Source of the DNA: Roseburia sp.
GTDB lineage: Bacteria > Bacillota > Clostridia > Lachnospirales > Lachnospiraceae
Reading direction: 5' to 3'
Assembly: GCA_023662875.1 (NCBI GenBank)
Contig: JAMPIG010000003.1
Span: 30,460 to 94,459, forward strand
Length of the DNA stretch: 64,000 nt
The notes under the pieces are model-generated. The model searched no databases and had not been told where the DNA came from. It saw only the letters and a list, made by a program, of their open reading frames with translations. Shown in pieces: positions 37,629 to 45,824 of the stretch. A program made the translations under genes and the position numbers. How positions within the stretch are numbered: the stretch's first letter is position 1; every line of letters begins with the position of its first letter.

Positions 37629-38356
37629 AACTACTGACTTTTTCAGGCAGAACGGCAAAGGAAATTCTGCGGGATCCCTTAAATCTGGGCTTCGGCCTTG
37701 GCTTTCCGCTGGTGCTGCTCCTGCTTCTCTCCGCGATCCAGGCAAACGTACCGGTCAGCCTGTTTGAGATCGACCGGCTGACCCCCGGAATCACCGTGTT
37801 CGGGCTTTCGTTCATGGCGCTGTTTTCCGCCACGCTGGTGGCGAAGGATCGGGAGAGCGCCCTGCTGCAGAGACTCTATACCACGCCCCTGACGGCGGCG
37901 GACTTTATCTTCGGCTACATCCTTCCTCTCCTGCCTATGGCCGTGGGACAAAGCGCCGTCTGCTATCTGACCGCGATCTGCCTCGGACTCCCGGTCACGA
38001 TAACGATTCTCTACGCCCTCCTGTTCCTCCTGCCCGCGGCCCTGTTCTTCATCGCCTTCGGACTGCTCTGCGGCAGCGTTCTGGGCTCCAGGCAGGTCGG
38101 CGGCATCTGCGGGGCCCTGCTGACAAACCTGACCGCCTGGCTCTCCGGCGTGTGGTTCGATCTGGATCTGGTGGGCGGCGTTTTTAAAAAAATTGCGGAA
38201 GCCCTGCCCTTTGTACACGCAGTAGAGCTGGAGCAGGCCGTTCTGAGCGGCGATTTCGCCCGGATTTTCCCTCATCTTTTCTGGGTGCTGGGTTACACGC
38301 TTGCCGCTGTCCTTGCGGCGGTGCTGCTTTTCCTGCGGCAGATGCGGCGGCAATAA
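37625..38356 (+). CDS. ABC-2 type permease
   Basis: Membrane half of the exporter. It is 243 residues with about six hydrophobic segments (near 20-36, 48-72, 95-125, 130-155, 162-185, 220-238). The early GFGLGFPLVLLLLL and central GSVLGSRQVGGICG segments fit the ABC2_membrane (PF01061/PF12698-type) pattern. ATGA overlap with the ATPase gene indicates tight coupling. Ends three bases from the convergent proA stop with no terminator visible. Substrate unknown; the TetR partner suggests a toxic compound. Confidence 0.9.
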   Translation: MKLLTFSGRTAKEILRDPLNLGFGLGFPLVLLLLLSAIQANVPVSLFEIDRLTPGITVFGLSFMALFSATLVAKDRESALLQRLYTTPLTAADFIFGYILPLLPMAVGQSAVCYLTAICLGLPVTITILYALLFLLPAALFFIAFGLLCGSVLGSRQVGGICGALLTNLTAWLSGVWFDLDLVGGVFKKIAEALPFVHAVELEQAVLSGDFARIFPHLFWVLGYTLAAVLAAVLLFLRQMRRQ

Positions 38357-38359
38357 ATC

Positions 38360-39604
38360 CTATCTCACCTGGCCGCTGCCGAAAACCTGATATTTGTAAG
38401 ACGTCAGCTCCTTCAGCCCCATCGGCCCTCTGGCGTGCAGCTTCTGGGTGCTGATCCCGATCTCCGCCCCGAAGCCGAATTCAAACCCGTCCGTAAACCG
38501 GGTGGAGGCGTTCCAGTAGACGCAGGCCGAATCCACCTCGTTCAGAAAGGCTGCGGCGGCCGCTTCGTTTTCCGTGACAATACAGTCGGAATGTCCCGTA
38601 TGATAACGGTTGATATGATAAATGGCTTCCTCGAGGGAGTCCACCGTCTTCACAGAAAGAATGTAATCCAGGTATTCCGTTCCGTAATCCTCCTCCGACG
38701 CGGCGATACAGTCCGGCAAAATCTCCCTGACACGGCTGTCGCCTCGCAGCTCTACCGACTTGCAACGCAAGGCATCCGCCAGCTTCGGCAAAAACGCCCC
38801 CCGCACCTCGCTGTGTACCACGAGGGACTCGCAGGCGTTGCATACGCCGATCCGCTGGGTCTTTGCGTTAAAAATCAACTTTACCGCCATCTCCAGATCC
38901 GCGTCCCGATCCACATAAATATGACAGTTTCCGGAGCCTGTCTCGATCACGGGAATCGTGCTGTTTTCCACCACGCTCCGGATCAGCCCCGCGCTTCCCC
39001 GGGGAATCAATACATCCACATACTCCTTCAGCTTCATGAATTCCACAGTGACACGCCTGTCTGTATCCGCGATCAGCTGCAGCGCATCCCTCTCGACGCC
39101 GCAGGAAGCAAGCGCCTCCCGCAGAACCTCGACAATCGCAAGATTGGAGTGCAGTGCGTCGCTTCCGCCCTTCAGGATCGCCGCGTTGCCCGTCTTAAAG
39201 CACAGTCCGAAGGCGTCCGCCGTCACATTGGGCCTCGCCTCATAGATGACGCCGATTACTCCCAGAGGAACCCGCACCTTTTTGATCTGAAGACCGTTTG
39301 GCCGCGTAAATTCCTCCATCACTTCCCCGATACAGTCCGGCAGATCCGCCACCTGCCGCAGCCCCTCCGCCATGGCCCGAATCCGATCCTCCGTCAGCTT
39401 CAGCCGATCCAGCATTCCCGGACTCATGCCATTTTCCGACGCCCTTGTCATATCCTCCCGATTCGCGCGTAAAATCTTTTCCGCCCGCTCCGTCAGCGCA
39501 TCCGCCGCCGCTCGGAGCGCCCGGTTCTTTTCATCCCCGCTTAAGCGTTGCAGCAGCGACTTCTGCGCCGCCGCCCGTTTTCCGACCTCCGTCAAATCCG
39601 TCAT
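38360..39604 (-). CDS. proA: gamma-glutamyl phosphate reductase
   Basis: Second step of proline synthesis: NADPH-dependent reduction of gamma-glutamyl phosphate to the semialdehyde. It is 414 residues from the ATG at 39604, the usual length. An in-frame ATG twelve bases earlier is possible, and the frame is open further upstream, but neither has a better ribosome site. Catalytic Cys lies in RIGVCNACESLVVH (near 262). The aldehyde-dehydrogenase fold is seen in VPLGVIGVIYEARPNVT and VDVLIPRGSAGLI. Last gene of the proB-DUF896-MTHFS-proA operon, 32 bases after the MTHFS stop. Confidence 0.96.
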   Translation of the reverse strand: MTDLTEVGKRAAAQKSLLQRLSGDEKNRALRAAADALTERAEKILRANREDMTRASENGMSPGMLDRLKLTEDRIRAMAEGLRQVADLPDCIGEVMEEFTRPNGLQIKKVRVPLGVIGVIYEARPNVTADAFGLCFKTGNAAILKGGSDALHSNLAIVEVLREALASCGVERDALQLIADTDRRVTVEFMKLKEYVDVLIPRGSAGLIRSVVENSTIPVIETGSGNCHIYVDRDADLEMAVKLIFNAKTQRIGVCNACESLVVHSEVRGAFLPKLADALRCKSVELRGDSRVREILPDCIAASEEDYGTEYLDYILSVKTVDSLEEAIYHINRYHTGHSDCIVTENEAAAAAFLNEVDSACVYWNASTRFTDGFEFGFGAEIGISTQKLHARGPMGLKELTSYKYQVFGSGQVR

Positions 39605-39636
39605 TTTAATAACCATGCCTTTCCAATATCCGCCCC

Positions 39637-40236
39637 TCAGACACAAATCACCTGATACGGCCGCACATCCTGCTCCTCCGAGGGAAGCAGCTCCACCATC
39701 TGACACCGAAATCCCACTCCGATCGTCCTGAGCCTCAGCCGCTCCTTCCCCGCCAGATATCGGTCATAAAATCCCCCACCGTAACCCAGCCTGTTGCGAT
39801 AAGAGTCAAAGGCCACCCCAGGCATCAGCATCAATACCCTTTCCATGTCCCCACTGTTGTAGGCATACGGTTCTCCTTCACCGGAAGGCTCCGGAATCCC
39901 GCGGTATCCCGACTGAAGCTCCGCCAGACTTTGGATTCGGTAGAACTCCATGCAGCCCGCTTCCCCTCCTGTCAATACCTTCGGCAGATAGACCCGCTTT
40001 CCCTGCCGCAGAGCTTCCCGCAATATTTCCTCTGTATCGATCTCTCCGCCGCAGCCCGCAAAGCCCAGCAGGGTATCCGACCGATAAAACCATTGATGTC
40101 CCAGGATTCGTTCCGCCAAAAGAATCGCCGCCTTCCGGCGCTCTGCTTCCGTCAGCGCTCCGCGGCGAAGCAGCATCTCCTTTCGGATCGCTCGCTTTTT
40201 CTCAGCCAACTCTTCCCGGCTGTTTCCATTTTCCAT
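39637..40236 (-). CDS. 5-formyltetrahydrofolate cyclo-ligase (MTHFS)
   Basis: ATP-dependent enzyme that returns 5-formyl-THF to 5,10-methenyl-THF. It is 199 residues. Landmarks are KKRAIRKEMLLRRGALTEAE (N-terminal helix with substrate basic residues), VYLPKVL near 85, and the family signature GVAFDSYRNRLGYGGGFYDRYL near 140-160. The end DVRPYQVICV is typical. The start at 40236 follows a G-rich ribosome site. It is set between DUF896 and proA, an arrangement linking folate repair with proline synthesis in position only. Confidence 0.94.
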   Translation of the reverse strand: MENGNSREELAEKKRAIRKEMLLRRGALTEAERRKAAILLAERILGHQWFYRSDTLLGFAGCGGEIDTEEILREALRQGKRVYLPKVLTGGEAGCMEFYRIQSLAELQSGYRGIPEPSGEGEPYAYNSGDMERVLMLMPGVAFDSYRNRLGYGGGFYDRYLAGKERLRLRTIGVGFRCQMVELLPSEEQDVRPYQVICV

Positions 40237-40250
40237 CCTGCCCCCCGAGC

Positions 40251-40475
40251 TTAAGATTCTCGCCCTCTCCCATACTTCTCGCCCAGATTTACGCTGCTTC
40301 CGTCCGGATTCTGAATCGTAATACTGTTCAGCTGACTCCTCAGATTGCCCCTGACGCTTGCCACATATTCCTCCCGAAGCTTTTTCTGCTCCGCCTTCTC
40401 CTCCTCTGTCAGTCCTTCCCGCTGAGACTTATGATAAAGCTCGTTGATCCGTTCTATCCGCTGATCCATATTCAT
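40251..40475 (-). CDS. DUF896 family protein (YnzC-like)
   Basis: Small cytosolic protein of the DUF896 family, found widely in Firmicutes; function not settled. It is 74 residues: helical N-terminal half with the family text RINELYHKSQREGLTEEEKAEQ and EYVASVRGNLRSQL, then a short extended tail containing IQNPDGSS. The start has an AAAGGAGGGC site; a Met at position 3 is an alternative start. It lies 14 bases before the MTHFS gene in the proB operon. Confidence 0.95.
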   Translation of the reverse strand: MNMDQRIERINELYHKSQREGLTEEEKAEQKKLREEYVASVRGNLRSQLNSITIQNPDGSSVNLGEKYGRGRES

Positions 40476-40619
40476 GGCAGCGCCCTCCTTTCAGTCCTGA
40501 TTCGCCATTCTTACCCCTTTATCTCATTCGGGAGCCGTCTCCGCTTTTTCGCCTGTCCAAAGCTTTCGTTTCTCACCGCCTCCGGATATGCCGCCGCAGC
40601 GACGCAGCCCAATCCCACG

Positions 40620-40651
40620 GAATCTGTCGATTCCGGAAATCATCGATTCCG
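40620..40651. repeat. 16-base tandem repeat, two copies, downstream of proB
   Basis: Copies GAATCTGTCGATTCCG (40620-40635) and GAAATCATCGATTCCG (40636-40651), three mismatches. It lies in the 200-base gap between proB and DUF896. The text resembles the repeat at 58390 (TTCCGGAA-C-GA-AG on the minus strand). Nothing else was seen in this gap. Confidence 0.7.
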
Positions 40652-40676
40652 AGAAAAGTGCGTGCACCTCCAGTCC

Positions 40677-41549
40677 TCAGTCTCTGTGCAGCCCCTCCAC
40701 AAAGCCCGGCAGATCAAAGTCCTCGTCCCTCCGCGCCAAAAACAGAGTTCCCTGGTCTTCCCCTTCCAGCAGCCTGTGGAGGATCCCGATATCCCCGCCG
40801 TTCGCAATCAGCATATCTGCCCCCGCGCTTGTTGCGATCTTCGCGGCAATCAGCTTCGTATTCATGCCGCCCGTACCTACGGCGCTGCCTGTGGATGCCT
40901 TGCCCATGCTCATCAGCTCCTCCGTCAGCGCGTCTACCTGCCCGATAAACCGGGCGTCCGGGTTCCGCCTCGGATCGTCGGTATAAAGTCCGTCAATATC
41001 GGACAGCAGAATCAGCAGATCCGCCTCCACCATAGCCGCCACAATCGCCGACAGCGTATCGTTGTCGCCGATTTCGATCTCATAGGTCGCCACCGTGTCG
41101 TTCTCGTTCACCACCGGAATGACTCCCATCTTCAAAAGCTCCGCAAAGGTATTCCGGGCATTGTAGCGGTTCAGATCGTCCACAATCGTGTTTTTCGTCA
41201 TCAGGATCTGCGCCGCCACCTGATTGTATTCCGCAAACAGCTTCTGGTAGGTCATCATCAGCCGGGCCTGTCCCACGGCGGAGCAGGCCTGCTTTACCGC
41301 CATGGCCTCCGCGTCGCTGTCCGCCCGGATCTCCTTCCGATTTACCGCGTTTTTCCCTGCCGCGATCGCGCCGGAGGTCACGAGAATCACATCCCTGCCC
41401 TGGTTTCGGATATCGCTCAGCTCCCGCACCAGCTTCTCCATGCGAATATAATCCATATCTCCGGTCTCCCGATGCGTCAGGGACGAAGAGCCTATTTTTA
41501 CGACAATCCTCTTCTTATCCTTTATTTTTTCTCTGAATCCGCCCGTCAT
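40677..41549 (-). CDS. proB: glutamate 5-kinase, short form without PUA domain
   Basis: First step of proline synthesis, phosphorylating glutamate. It is 290 residues: the amino-acid kinase domain only, lacking the C-terminal PUA domain of longer forms. Motifs: VVKIGSSSLT at the start, LVTSGAIAAG (substrate loop), FNENDTV-type VVNENDTVATYEI near 155, and IDGLYTDDPRRNPDA plus GTGGMNTKLIAA in the nucleotide-binding part. Proline feedback inhibition is expected for the family. First gene of the pro operon, with a strong promoter 170 bases upstream. Confidence 0.95.
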   Translation of the reverse strand: MTGGFREKIKDKKRIVVKIGSSSLTHRETGDMDYIRMEKLVRELSDIRNQGRDVILVTSGAIAAGKNAVNRKEIRADSDAEAMAVKQACSAVGQARLMMTYQKLFAEYNQVAAQILMTKNTIVDDLNRYNARNTFAELLKMGVIPVVNENDTVATYEIEIGDNDTLSAIVAAMVEADLLILLSDIDGLYTDDPRRNPDARFIGQVDALTEELMSMGKASTGSAVGTGGMNTKLIAAKIATSAGADMLIANGGDIGILHRLLEGEDQGTLFLARRDEDFDLPGFVEGLHRD

Positions 41550-41718
41550 TCTCTTTTCATCCTGTCTTTTCCGCTTCTGGCCTTTTCGGTTCCTATCTTT
41601 CCGATCCCTTCCGCCCTTCCAACTTCCTTTGTCTGTCTGGCTTCTTTCACGCTCCAGGCTCCTTTGCCTGTGCCGCTCTCTTGTCGTCGCTTTATCACGC
41701 TGCTTTACTACAGTATTT

Positions 41719-41747
41719 ATTCTACCCTTTTTTACTCACTACGTCAA
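41719..41747 (-). promoter_or_regulatory. promoter for the proB operon
   Basis: Minus strand -35 TTGACG (41742-41747), 17-base spacer, -10 TAGAAT (41719-41724). The leader to proB is about 160 bases, pyrimidine-rich on the plus strand, without a recognised riboswitch. Tandem repeats begin 13 bases upstream of -35. Confidence 0.82.
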
Positions 41748-41759
41748 CACTTTCGAGCC

Positions 41760-41801
41760 CGTCGATTGAAGCGCGTCGATTGAAGCGCGTCGATAGAAGC
41801 T
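41760..41801. repeat. 14-base unit in three tandem copies upstream of the proB promoter
   Basis: CGTCGATTGAAGCG at 41760-41773 and 41774-41787 (identical) and CGTCGATAGAAGCT at 41788-41801. The array lies just upstream of the proB -35 and could be an activator site or a chance expansion. The rest of the 328-base gap up to 41877 shows nothing clear. Confidence 0.9.
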
Positions 41802-41877
41802 CCGCCTGCAGATACCATAGCATTGACTGCCGCATGACTCTCATGTAAGCATTTTCCCCTTCCGTCTATACAGGCAA

Positions 41878-43605
41878 TCACTCCGTCCAGGGCGCATATT
41901 CCGCCGCGATAGCTTCCGCCGTCCGGATACCGTCCATGGCTGCGGAAGTGATTCCTCCGGCGTATCCTGCTCCCTCGCCGCAGGGATAGAGCCCTTCGAT
42001 CCTCGACTGAAGGCTGTCGTCCCGATGAATCCTCACCGGCGAGGATGTCCTGCTCTCCACGCCCAGAAGAATCGTATCCGGCCGGTCAAAGCCTCTGATC
42101 TGCCGTCCGAAGGCTTCCATCCCGTCCACAAAGGCTTCCCGGCACGCTGCAGGAAGGATAGCGCTCACATCCGCCCAGACATAAGCTCCCTTGCACTGCG
42201 GTTGAAGCGGTTCTTCCCCGCCGAAGGGCTTTCCCGACTGCTCTTCCGGACTACTCATCGGCCGTTTTGACCGCCTTGTTTCTTCAAGAATATCCTCCGC
42301 TTTTTCCAGCCTCTGCGCTTCCACTGCGTTTCCCGCGCTCTCCCTTGCCCGGAGCACCCTTTCTCGAAATTCGCCGTATCTCTGGGCAGGAATTTTTCCC
42401 CCTCCCAACTCATAAGCCCTCCGCTCCAGCCTTCTCTGGAACTCGATTCCCGCCAACGGATGGCTGGAACCGAAATCCTCCGGAGTCACGGAAACGATGA
42501 CCGCGCTGTTGGCGGTTTCACCGTTGCGCCCGCTGTAGCTCATCCCGTTTACCACGGTTCCGCCCTCCTCGGAGGAGGCATTTACCACATAGCCGCCGGG
42601 GCACATACAGAAGGAGTAGACGCCTCTGCCGTCCGCCGCCCGGGCAGTTACCTTATAGGCCGCCGCGCCCGGCTCCCCCGGATCCTCCCGCCCATATTGA
42701 CTCTCGTTGATCATCTTCTGGGGATGAACCACCCGCAGCCCCACCGCAAACGCCTTGGCCTCCATGGGAACGTTTCTGTCGTAAAGCATGGAAAAGGTAT
42801 CCCTGGCGCTATGGCCTACGGCCAACACCAGCTGTTCACAGGGCAGGAGCTCCCTTCCGTTGATCCGCGCTCCGCACACCCTTCCGCCGCAAATCTCCAC
42901 ATCCGTCACCTGGCTCTGAAAGCGCACCTCTCCCCCGAGACGCACAATCTCATTCCGCATATTCCGCACCACATTCCGCAGTACATCCGTCCCGATGTGC
43001 GGCTTCGCCTCATAGCAGATACTCTCCTTCGCTCCGAAGCGGACAAAGGTTTCCAGAACGATCCTGTTCCTGCCCTGAGGATCCCTGACCAGGGTATTCA
43101 GCTTGCCGTCGGAAAAGGTTCCCGCGCCTCCCTCTCCGAACTGTACGTTGGAAGCCGGATCCAGGATCCCCGTCTCCCAGAATCTTTCCACATCCTTCTG
43201 CCGTTCCTCCACGCAGCGCCCCCGCTCCAGCAGAATCGGCCGATAGCCGTGAAGCGCAAGAAAATAACCGCAAAACAACCCGGCCGGCCCCATTCCTGCT
43301 ATCACAGGAGGGGTTTTAAGCTTCCTGCTTCCCGGCCTCGGAAACTGATATTCCGTCGGAACGAAGCTGCTTACCAGATTTTCCTTTCCTCGAAATCTTT
43401 GCAGCAGTCTCTCTTCATTCCTGACCGCAAGCGCAAGGGAATAGCTGTAAAACAGCTCCGGCTTCTTCCTTGCGTCCAAAGACTGCCGCAGTATCTTCAT
43501 CTCCAAAATATCGCCCGGCGGAATCCGCAGGAATTCCGCCGCCTTACGCAGCAGCCTGTCCTTACCGTGCCCAGCCCTGACCTTTATCTGATTTACCCGT
43601 ATCAT
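41878..43605 (-). CDS. FAD-dependent oxidoreductase of the COG2509 type
   Basis: Flavoprotein of unknown substrate. It is 575 residues from the ATG at 43605, which overlaps the previous stop by ATGA. An N-terminal domain of about 95 residues comes first (RVNQIKV, then LRQSLDARKKP), followed by the FAD-binding motif VIAGMGPAGLFCGYFLA (near 100) and the Glu/Arg ribose contact LLERG. Family text includes NVQFGEGGAGTFSDGKLNT, LAVGHSARDTF and CMCPGGYVVNASSE, and the C-terminal GEGAGYAGGITSAAMDGI. These are the uncharacterised FAD-dependent dehydrogenases found next to BaiN-like genes. Operon with the upstream flavoprotein. Confidence 0.9.
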   Translation of the reverse strand: MIRVNQIKVRAGHGKDRLLRKAAEFLRIPPGDILEMKILRQSLDARKKPELFYSYSLALAVRNEERLLQRFRGKENLVSSFVPTEYQFPRPGSRKLKTPPVIAGMGPAGLFCGYFLALHGYRPILLERGRCVEERQKDVERFWETGILDPASNVQFGEGGAGTFSDGKLNTLVRDPQGRNRIVLETFVRFGAKESICYEAKPHIGTDVLRNVVRNMRNEIVRLGGEVRFQSQVTDVEICGGRVCGARINGRELLPCEQLVLAVGHSARDTFSMLYDRNVPMEAKAFAVGLRVVHPQKMINESQYGREDPGEPGAAAYKVTARAADGRGVYSFCMCPGGYVVNASSEEGGTVVNGMSYSGRNGETANSAVIVSVTPEDFGSSHPLAGIEFQRRLERRAYELGGGKIPAQRYGEFRERVLRARESAGNAVEAQRLEKAEDILEETRRSKRPMSSPEEQSGKPFGGEEPLQPQCKGAYVWADVSAILPAACREAFVDGMEAFGRQIRGFDRPDTILLGVESRTSSPVRIHRDDSLQSRIEGLYPCGEGAGYAGGITSAAMDGIRTAEAIAAEYAPWTE

Positions 43606-44846
43606 CCTTCCGCTCCCTGTATCGCTCCGACAGCGGCCAGCGCCCCGCTGCACCAGGCCCACTGCAGATTATATCCCCCGCATCTTCCGTCCACGTCCAG
43701 CAGCTCCCCCGCGAAATAAACCCCCGCAGCCTTCACGGATTCCAGCTGATCCGTCACCTGGCTTAAGGGTACGCCTCCCGCGCAGATCTGTGCGTTTTCA
43801 AAGCCGTTTGTACCGATTACCCATACCGGCAGCTTCCGACAAAGCTCGTACACACGCGCTACTTTCCTCTTCTCCGCCTGCCTGACCGGGTCGGAAGAAC
43901 GCATCCCTGCCAGCTTAATCATCAGAGTCATCAGCTTCTTATTCAACATCCCCGTAAAATATTCCTCCGCCGTCTCGTCGCGCCCCTGAAAGGGCCTGGC
44001 GCTCATCATCCTCTCCGCGAAGCCTTCCCGGGGTTCATCCGGTAAAAAGTCTATGCAAACCCTGATCTCTTTTTGTTTCCGCAATATGTAACCGGCCTGT
44101 CGGCTCAGCTGAAAGACCGGAATACCGGAAATCCCGTAATCCGTCAGCTGCAGCTCGCCCCGTTCCCTTTGGATTCTTCCTTCTCCGTCCTCCATCGCAA
44201 GCTCCGCCTCCGCCCGGACGCCAGCCACGGATTTCAGCCATTCCTCCCGGCAGCGCAGCTGTACAAGCGCCGGCACAACCGGCGTCAGCTCATGCCCCAG
44301 CTGCCGGGCAAGACGGTAGCCGCCGCCATCGGATCCGGTCTTCGGCGCCGCTTTTCCCCCGCAGGCCAGGATCACCCGATCAAAGGAAAACCATTCCTCT
44401 CCCGCCCGGAGCCGGATTTCGGCTCCCCGAAGACATCTGATTTCCTCAACGCGACACCGGTATCTCACCTGAATCCGAGGCTCCCTCTCAATCTGAAACC
44501 GCAGGACATCCAGCACGGAGGAAGCCTGCTCGCTTAAGGGATAGAGATAACCGTTCTTTTCCCTGACCAGAAGGCCCAGACTGCCGAAAAAATCTATTGT
44601 GTCCTTTACGCCGAACCTCTCCAGAAATCTTCCCAGCCGCTCCGGCTCCGAGGTGTAATACTGCTCCGTCCCCAAAACACGGTTCGACAGGTTGCACTTC
44701 CCGTTTCCTGTGGAAAGAATCTTTTTCCCAAGCCGGTCGTTTGCCTCCAGCAGGGTTACCTCAGCCCCCTGCCTCGCCGCAAAAATTGCCGCCGTCATTC
44801 CCGCGGCACCGCCGCCCACAATCCCTACCGTTTCCCTCTTTTGCAT
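43602..44846 (-). CDS. BaiN/RdsA-family NAD(P)/FAD-dependent oxidoreductase (HI0933-like, YhiN)
   Basis: Flavoprotein family that includes enzymes of bile-acid and other reductions, but is mostly uncharacterised. It is 414 residues from the ATG at 44846, chosen because the FAD motif GIVGGGAAGMTAAIFAA begins at residue 8. Landmarks: GNGKCNLSN near 50 and the C-terminal GELLDVDGRCGGYNLQWAW, the family signature with its second FAD contact. The start has a GGGAG site nine bases upstream, in sequence that is duplicated. It overlaps the following flavoprotein gene by four bases. Bile-acid activity should not be assumed. Confidence 0.92.
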   Translation of the reverse strand: MQKRETVGIVGGGAAGMTAAIFAARQGAEVTLLEANDRLGKKILSTGNGKCNLSNRVLGTEQYYTSEPERLGRFLERFGVKDTIDFFGSLGLLVREKNGYLYPLSEQASSVLDVLRFQIEREPRIQVRYRCRVEEIRCLRGAEIRLRAGEEWFSFDRVILACGGKAAPKTGSDGGGYRLARQLGHELTPVVPALVQLRCREEWLKSVAGVRAEAELAMEDGEGRIQRERGELQLTDYGISGIPVFQLSRQAGYILRKQKEIRVCIDFLPDEPREGFAERMMSARPFQGRDETAEEYFTGMLNKKLMTLMIKLAGMRSSDPVRQAEKRKVARVYELCRKLPVWVIGTNGFENAQICAGGVPLSQVTDQLESVKAAGVYFAGELLDVDGRCGGYNLQWAWCSGALAAVGAIQGAEG

Positions 44847-44931
44847 GGTCGCATTCTCCCATCCTTGCCGCAAAGTCCCAACTCCCATCCTAACCGCGCG
44901 GTCGCATCCTCCCATCCTTACGCATAGTCCC
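44847..44931 (-). repeat. duplicated leader region of the BaiN-like gene
   Basis: Two 32-33-base copies, 44847-44879 and 44900-44931, sharing GGTCGCAT-CTCCCATCCTT and GTCCC on the plus strand. The proximal copy contains the ribosome site and ends at the start codon, so the initiation region has been copied upstream. A third partial CCCATCCTAACC lies between. It is in the 128-base gap before the BofC-like gene. Confidence 0.75.
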
Positions 44932-44974
44932 GGCTCCCCGCGCCAACCTGACTCAACCCTGAGATACCGCTTCC

Positions 44975-45745
44975 TCAGCTGGAATAGGCCTCCAGGAAAT
45001 CATACAGCGCCTCCTCATCCTCTATCCAGAGCATTTGAATGATCTCCCGCTGCAATTCCTCCGGCAGCTCCTCCAGCGAAATGCCTGTTTCGATATAGAC
45101 CGTCTCCCGGTCTTCCAGATAAACGATCACTTCGTTGTCATACGCCGCCAGATAAAAGCTGCTGCTGGGCAGAACATACCGATAATTCATCTGTACGACC
45201 ACCTTCTCCCGGGAGAAAGAGAGAACCTCCAGGCTGACGAACCCTCTCTCCAGCTCCGAAAGCGGAGGCGCAGCCTCATAAACCTCCATGGCTTGCAGGA
45301 ACTGCTCCCGATTCATCCCCACATACCGATCCGGCAGCCGCCAGGTAGTCTCCACCGTCGTATTGCCCGCCATATCCCGCTCTTCCAGCACATATTCCGT
45401 CTCCACGCTCAGGGTCTCCGAAACTGCGGCTGCCGCAAGGACGCTCCCATCCTCCCGCATCGCCGCAAGGTTCCCTGTCTGATCCTTCTCCTCCGCCGTC
45501 CGGTCATTCTCCCACGCCGCGGAATCCGTCTCCCGGCCGACAGCCGACGGTTCTCCTCCCGCCAACGCGCCCTCTCCCCTGTCATCCTCCTCGGGCAGAA
45601 TCGGCGACTCCAGCGAAGGGATTTCCGTGTAAAGCCGTTCCCCCGGATAAAAGAAATGGGAAGACCGGACTCCCGCGTAAAAACCCAGACAGAGAAGGAA
45701 CACCGGATAAATAAAAAATAAGCTGATACCTTTTACAAATTTCAC
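44975..45745 (-). CDS. BofC C-terminal-domain-like protein, membrane-anchored
   Basis: Probably a sporulation regulator of the forespore. It is 256 residues from a GTG at 45745 preceded by AAGGATGG. A hydrophobic segment (about 8-25) anchors it, followed by an acidic, low-complexity linker (about 45-110). The middle has a beta-strand region (TVETTWRLPDRYVGMNREQFLQAM), and the last 60 residues (YLAAYDNEVIVYLEDRE..., TGISLEELPEELQ, EALYDFLEAYSS) match the pattern of the BofC C-terminal domain. In B. subtilis BofC restrains SpoIVB in pro-sigma-K control; transferring that role here is inference. It lies 79 bases after the flippase gene and has a plausible own promoter. Confidence 0.72.
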   Translation of the reverse strand: MKFVKGISLFFIYPVFLLCLGFYAGVRSSHFFYPGERLYTEIPSLESPILPEEDDRGEGALAGGEPSAVGRETDSAAWENDRTAEEKDQTGNLAAMREDGSVLAAAAVSETLSVETEYVLEERDMAGNTTVETTWRLPDRYVGMNREQFLQAMEVYEAAPPLSELERGFVSLEVLSFSREKVVVQMNYRYVLPSSSFYLAAYDNEVIVYLEDRETVYIETGISLEELPEELQREIIQMLWIEDEEALYDFLEAYSS

Positions 45746-45789
45746 GTTTCTACCATCCTTTTGCAATCAGTATCAACTTTTTTTCCATA

Positions 45790-45818
45790 TTTATACCGGA
45801 ATCATCCTGCAATTCCAA
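45790..45818 (-). promoter_or_regulatory. possible promoter for the BofC-like gene
   Basis: Minus strand -35 TTGGAA (45813-45818), 17-base spacer, -10 TATAAA (45790-45795). Fit to sigma-A is fair. A sporulation sigma could be at work instead, but no clear match was found. Confidence 0.45.
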
Positions 45819-45824
45819 AATCCG

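Noticed and set aside
43602-44846. Bile-acid reductase (BaiN) as a firm function
   Set aside because: Only the family is supported; no other bile-acid genes are nearby and most relatives are uncharacterised.
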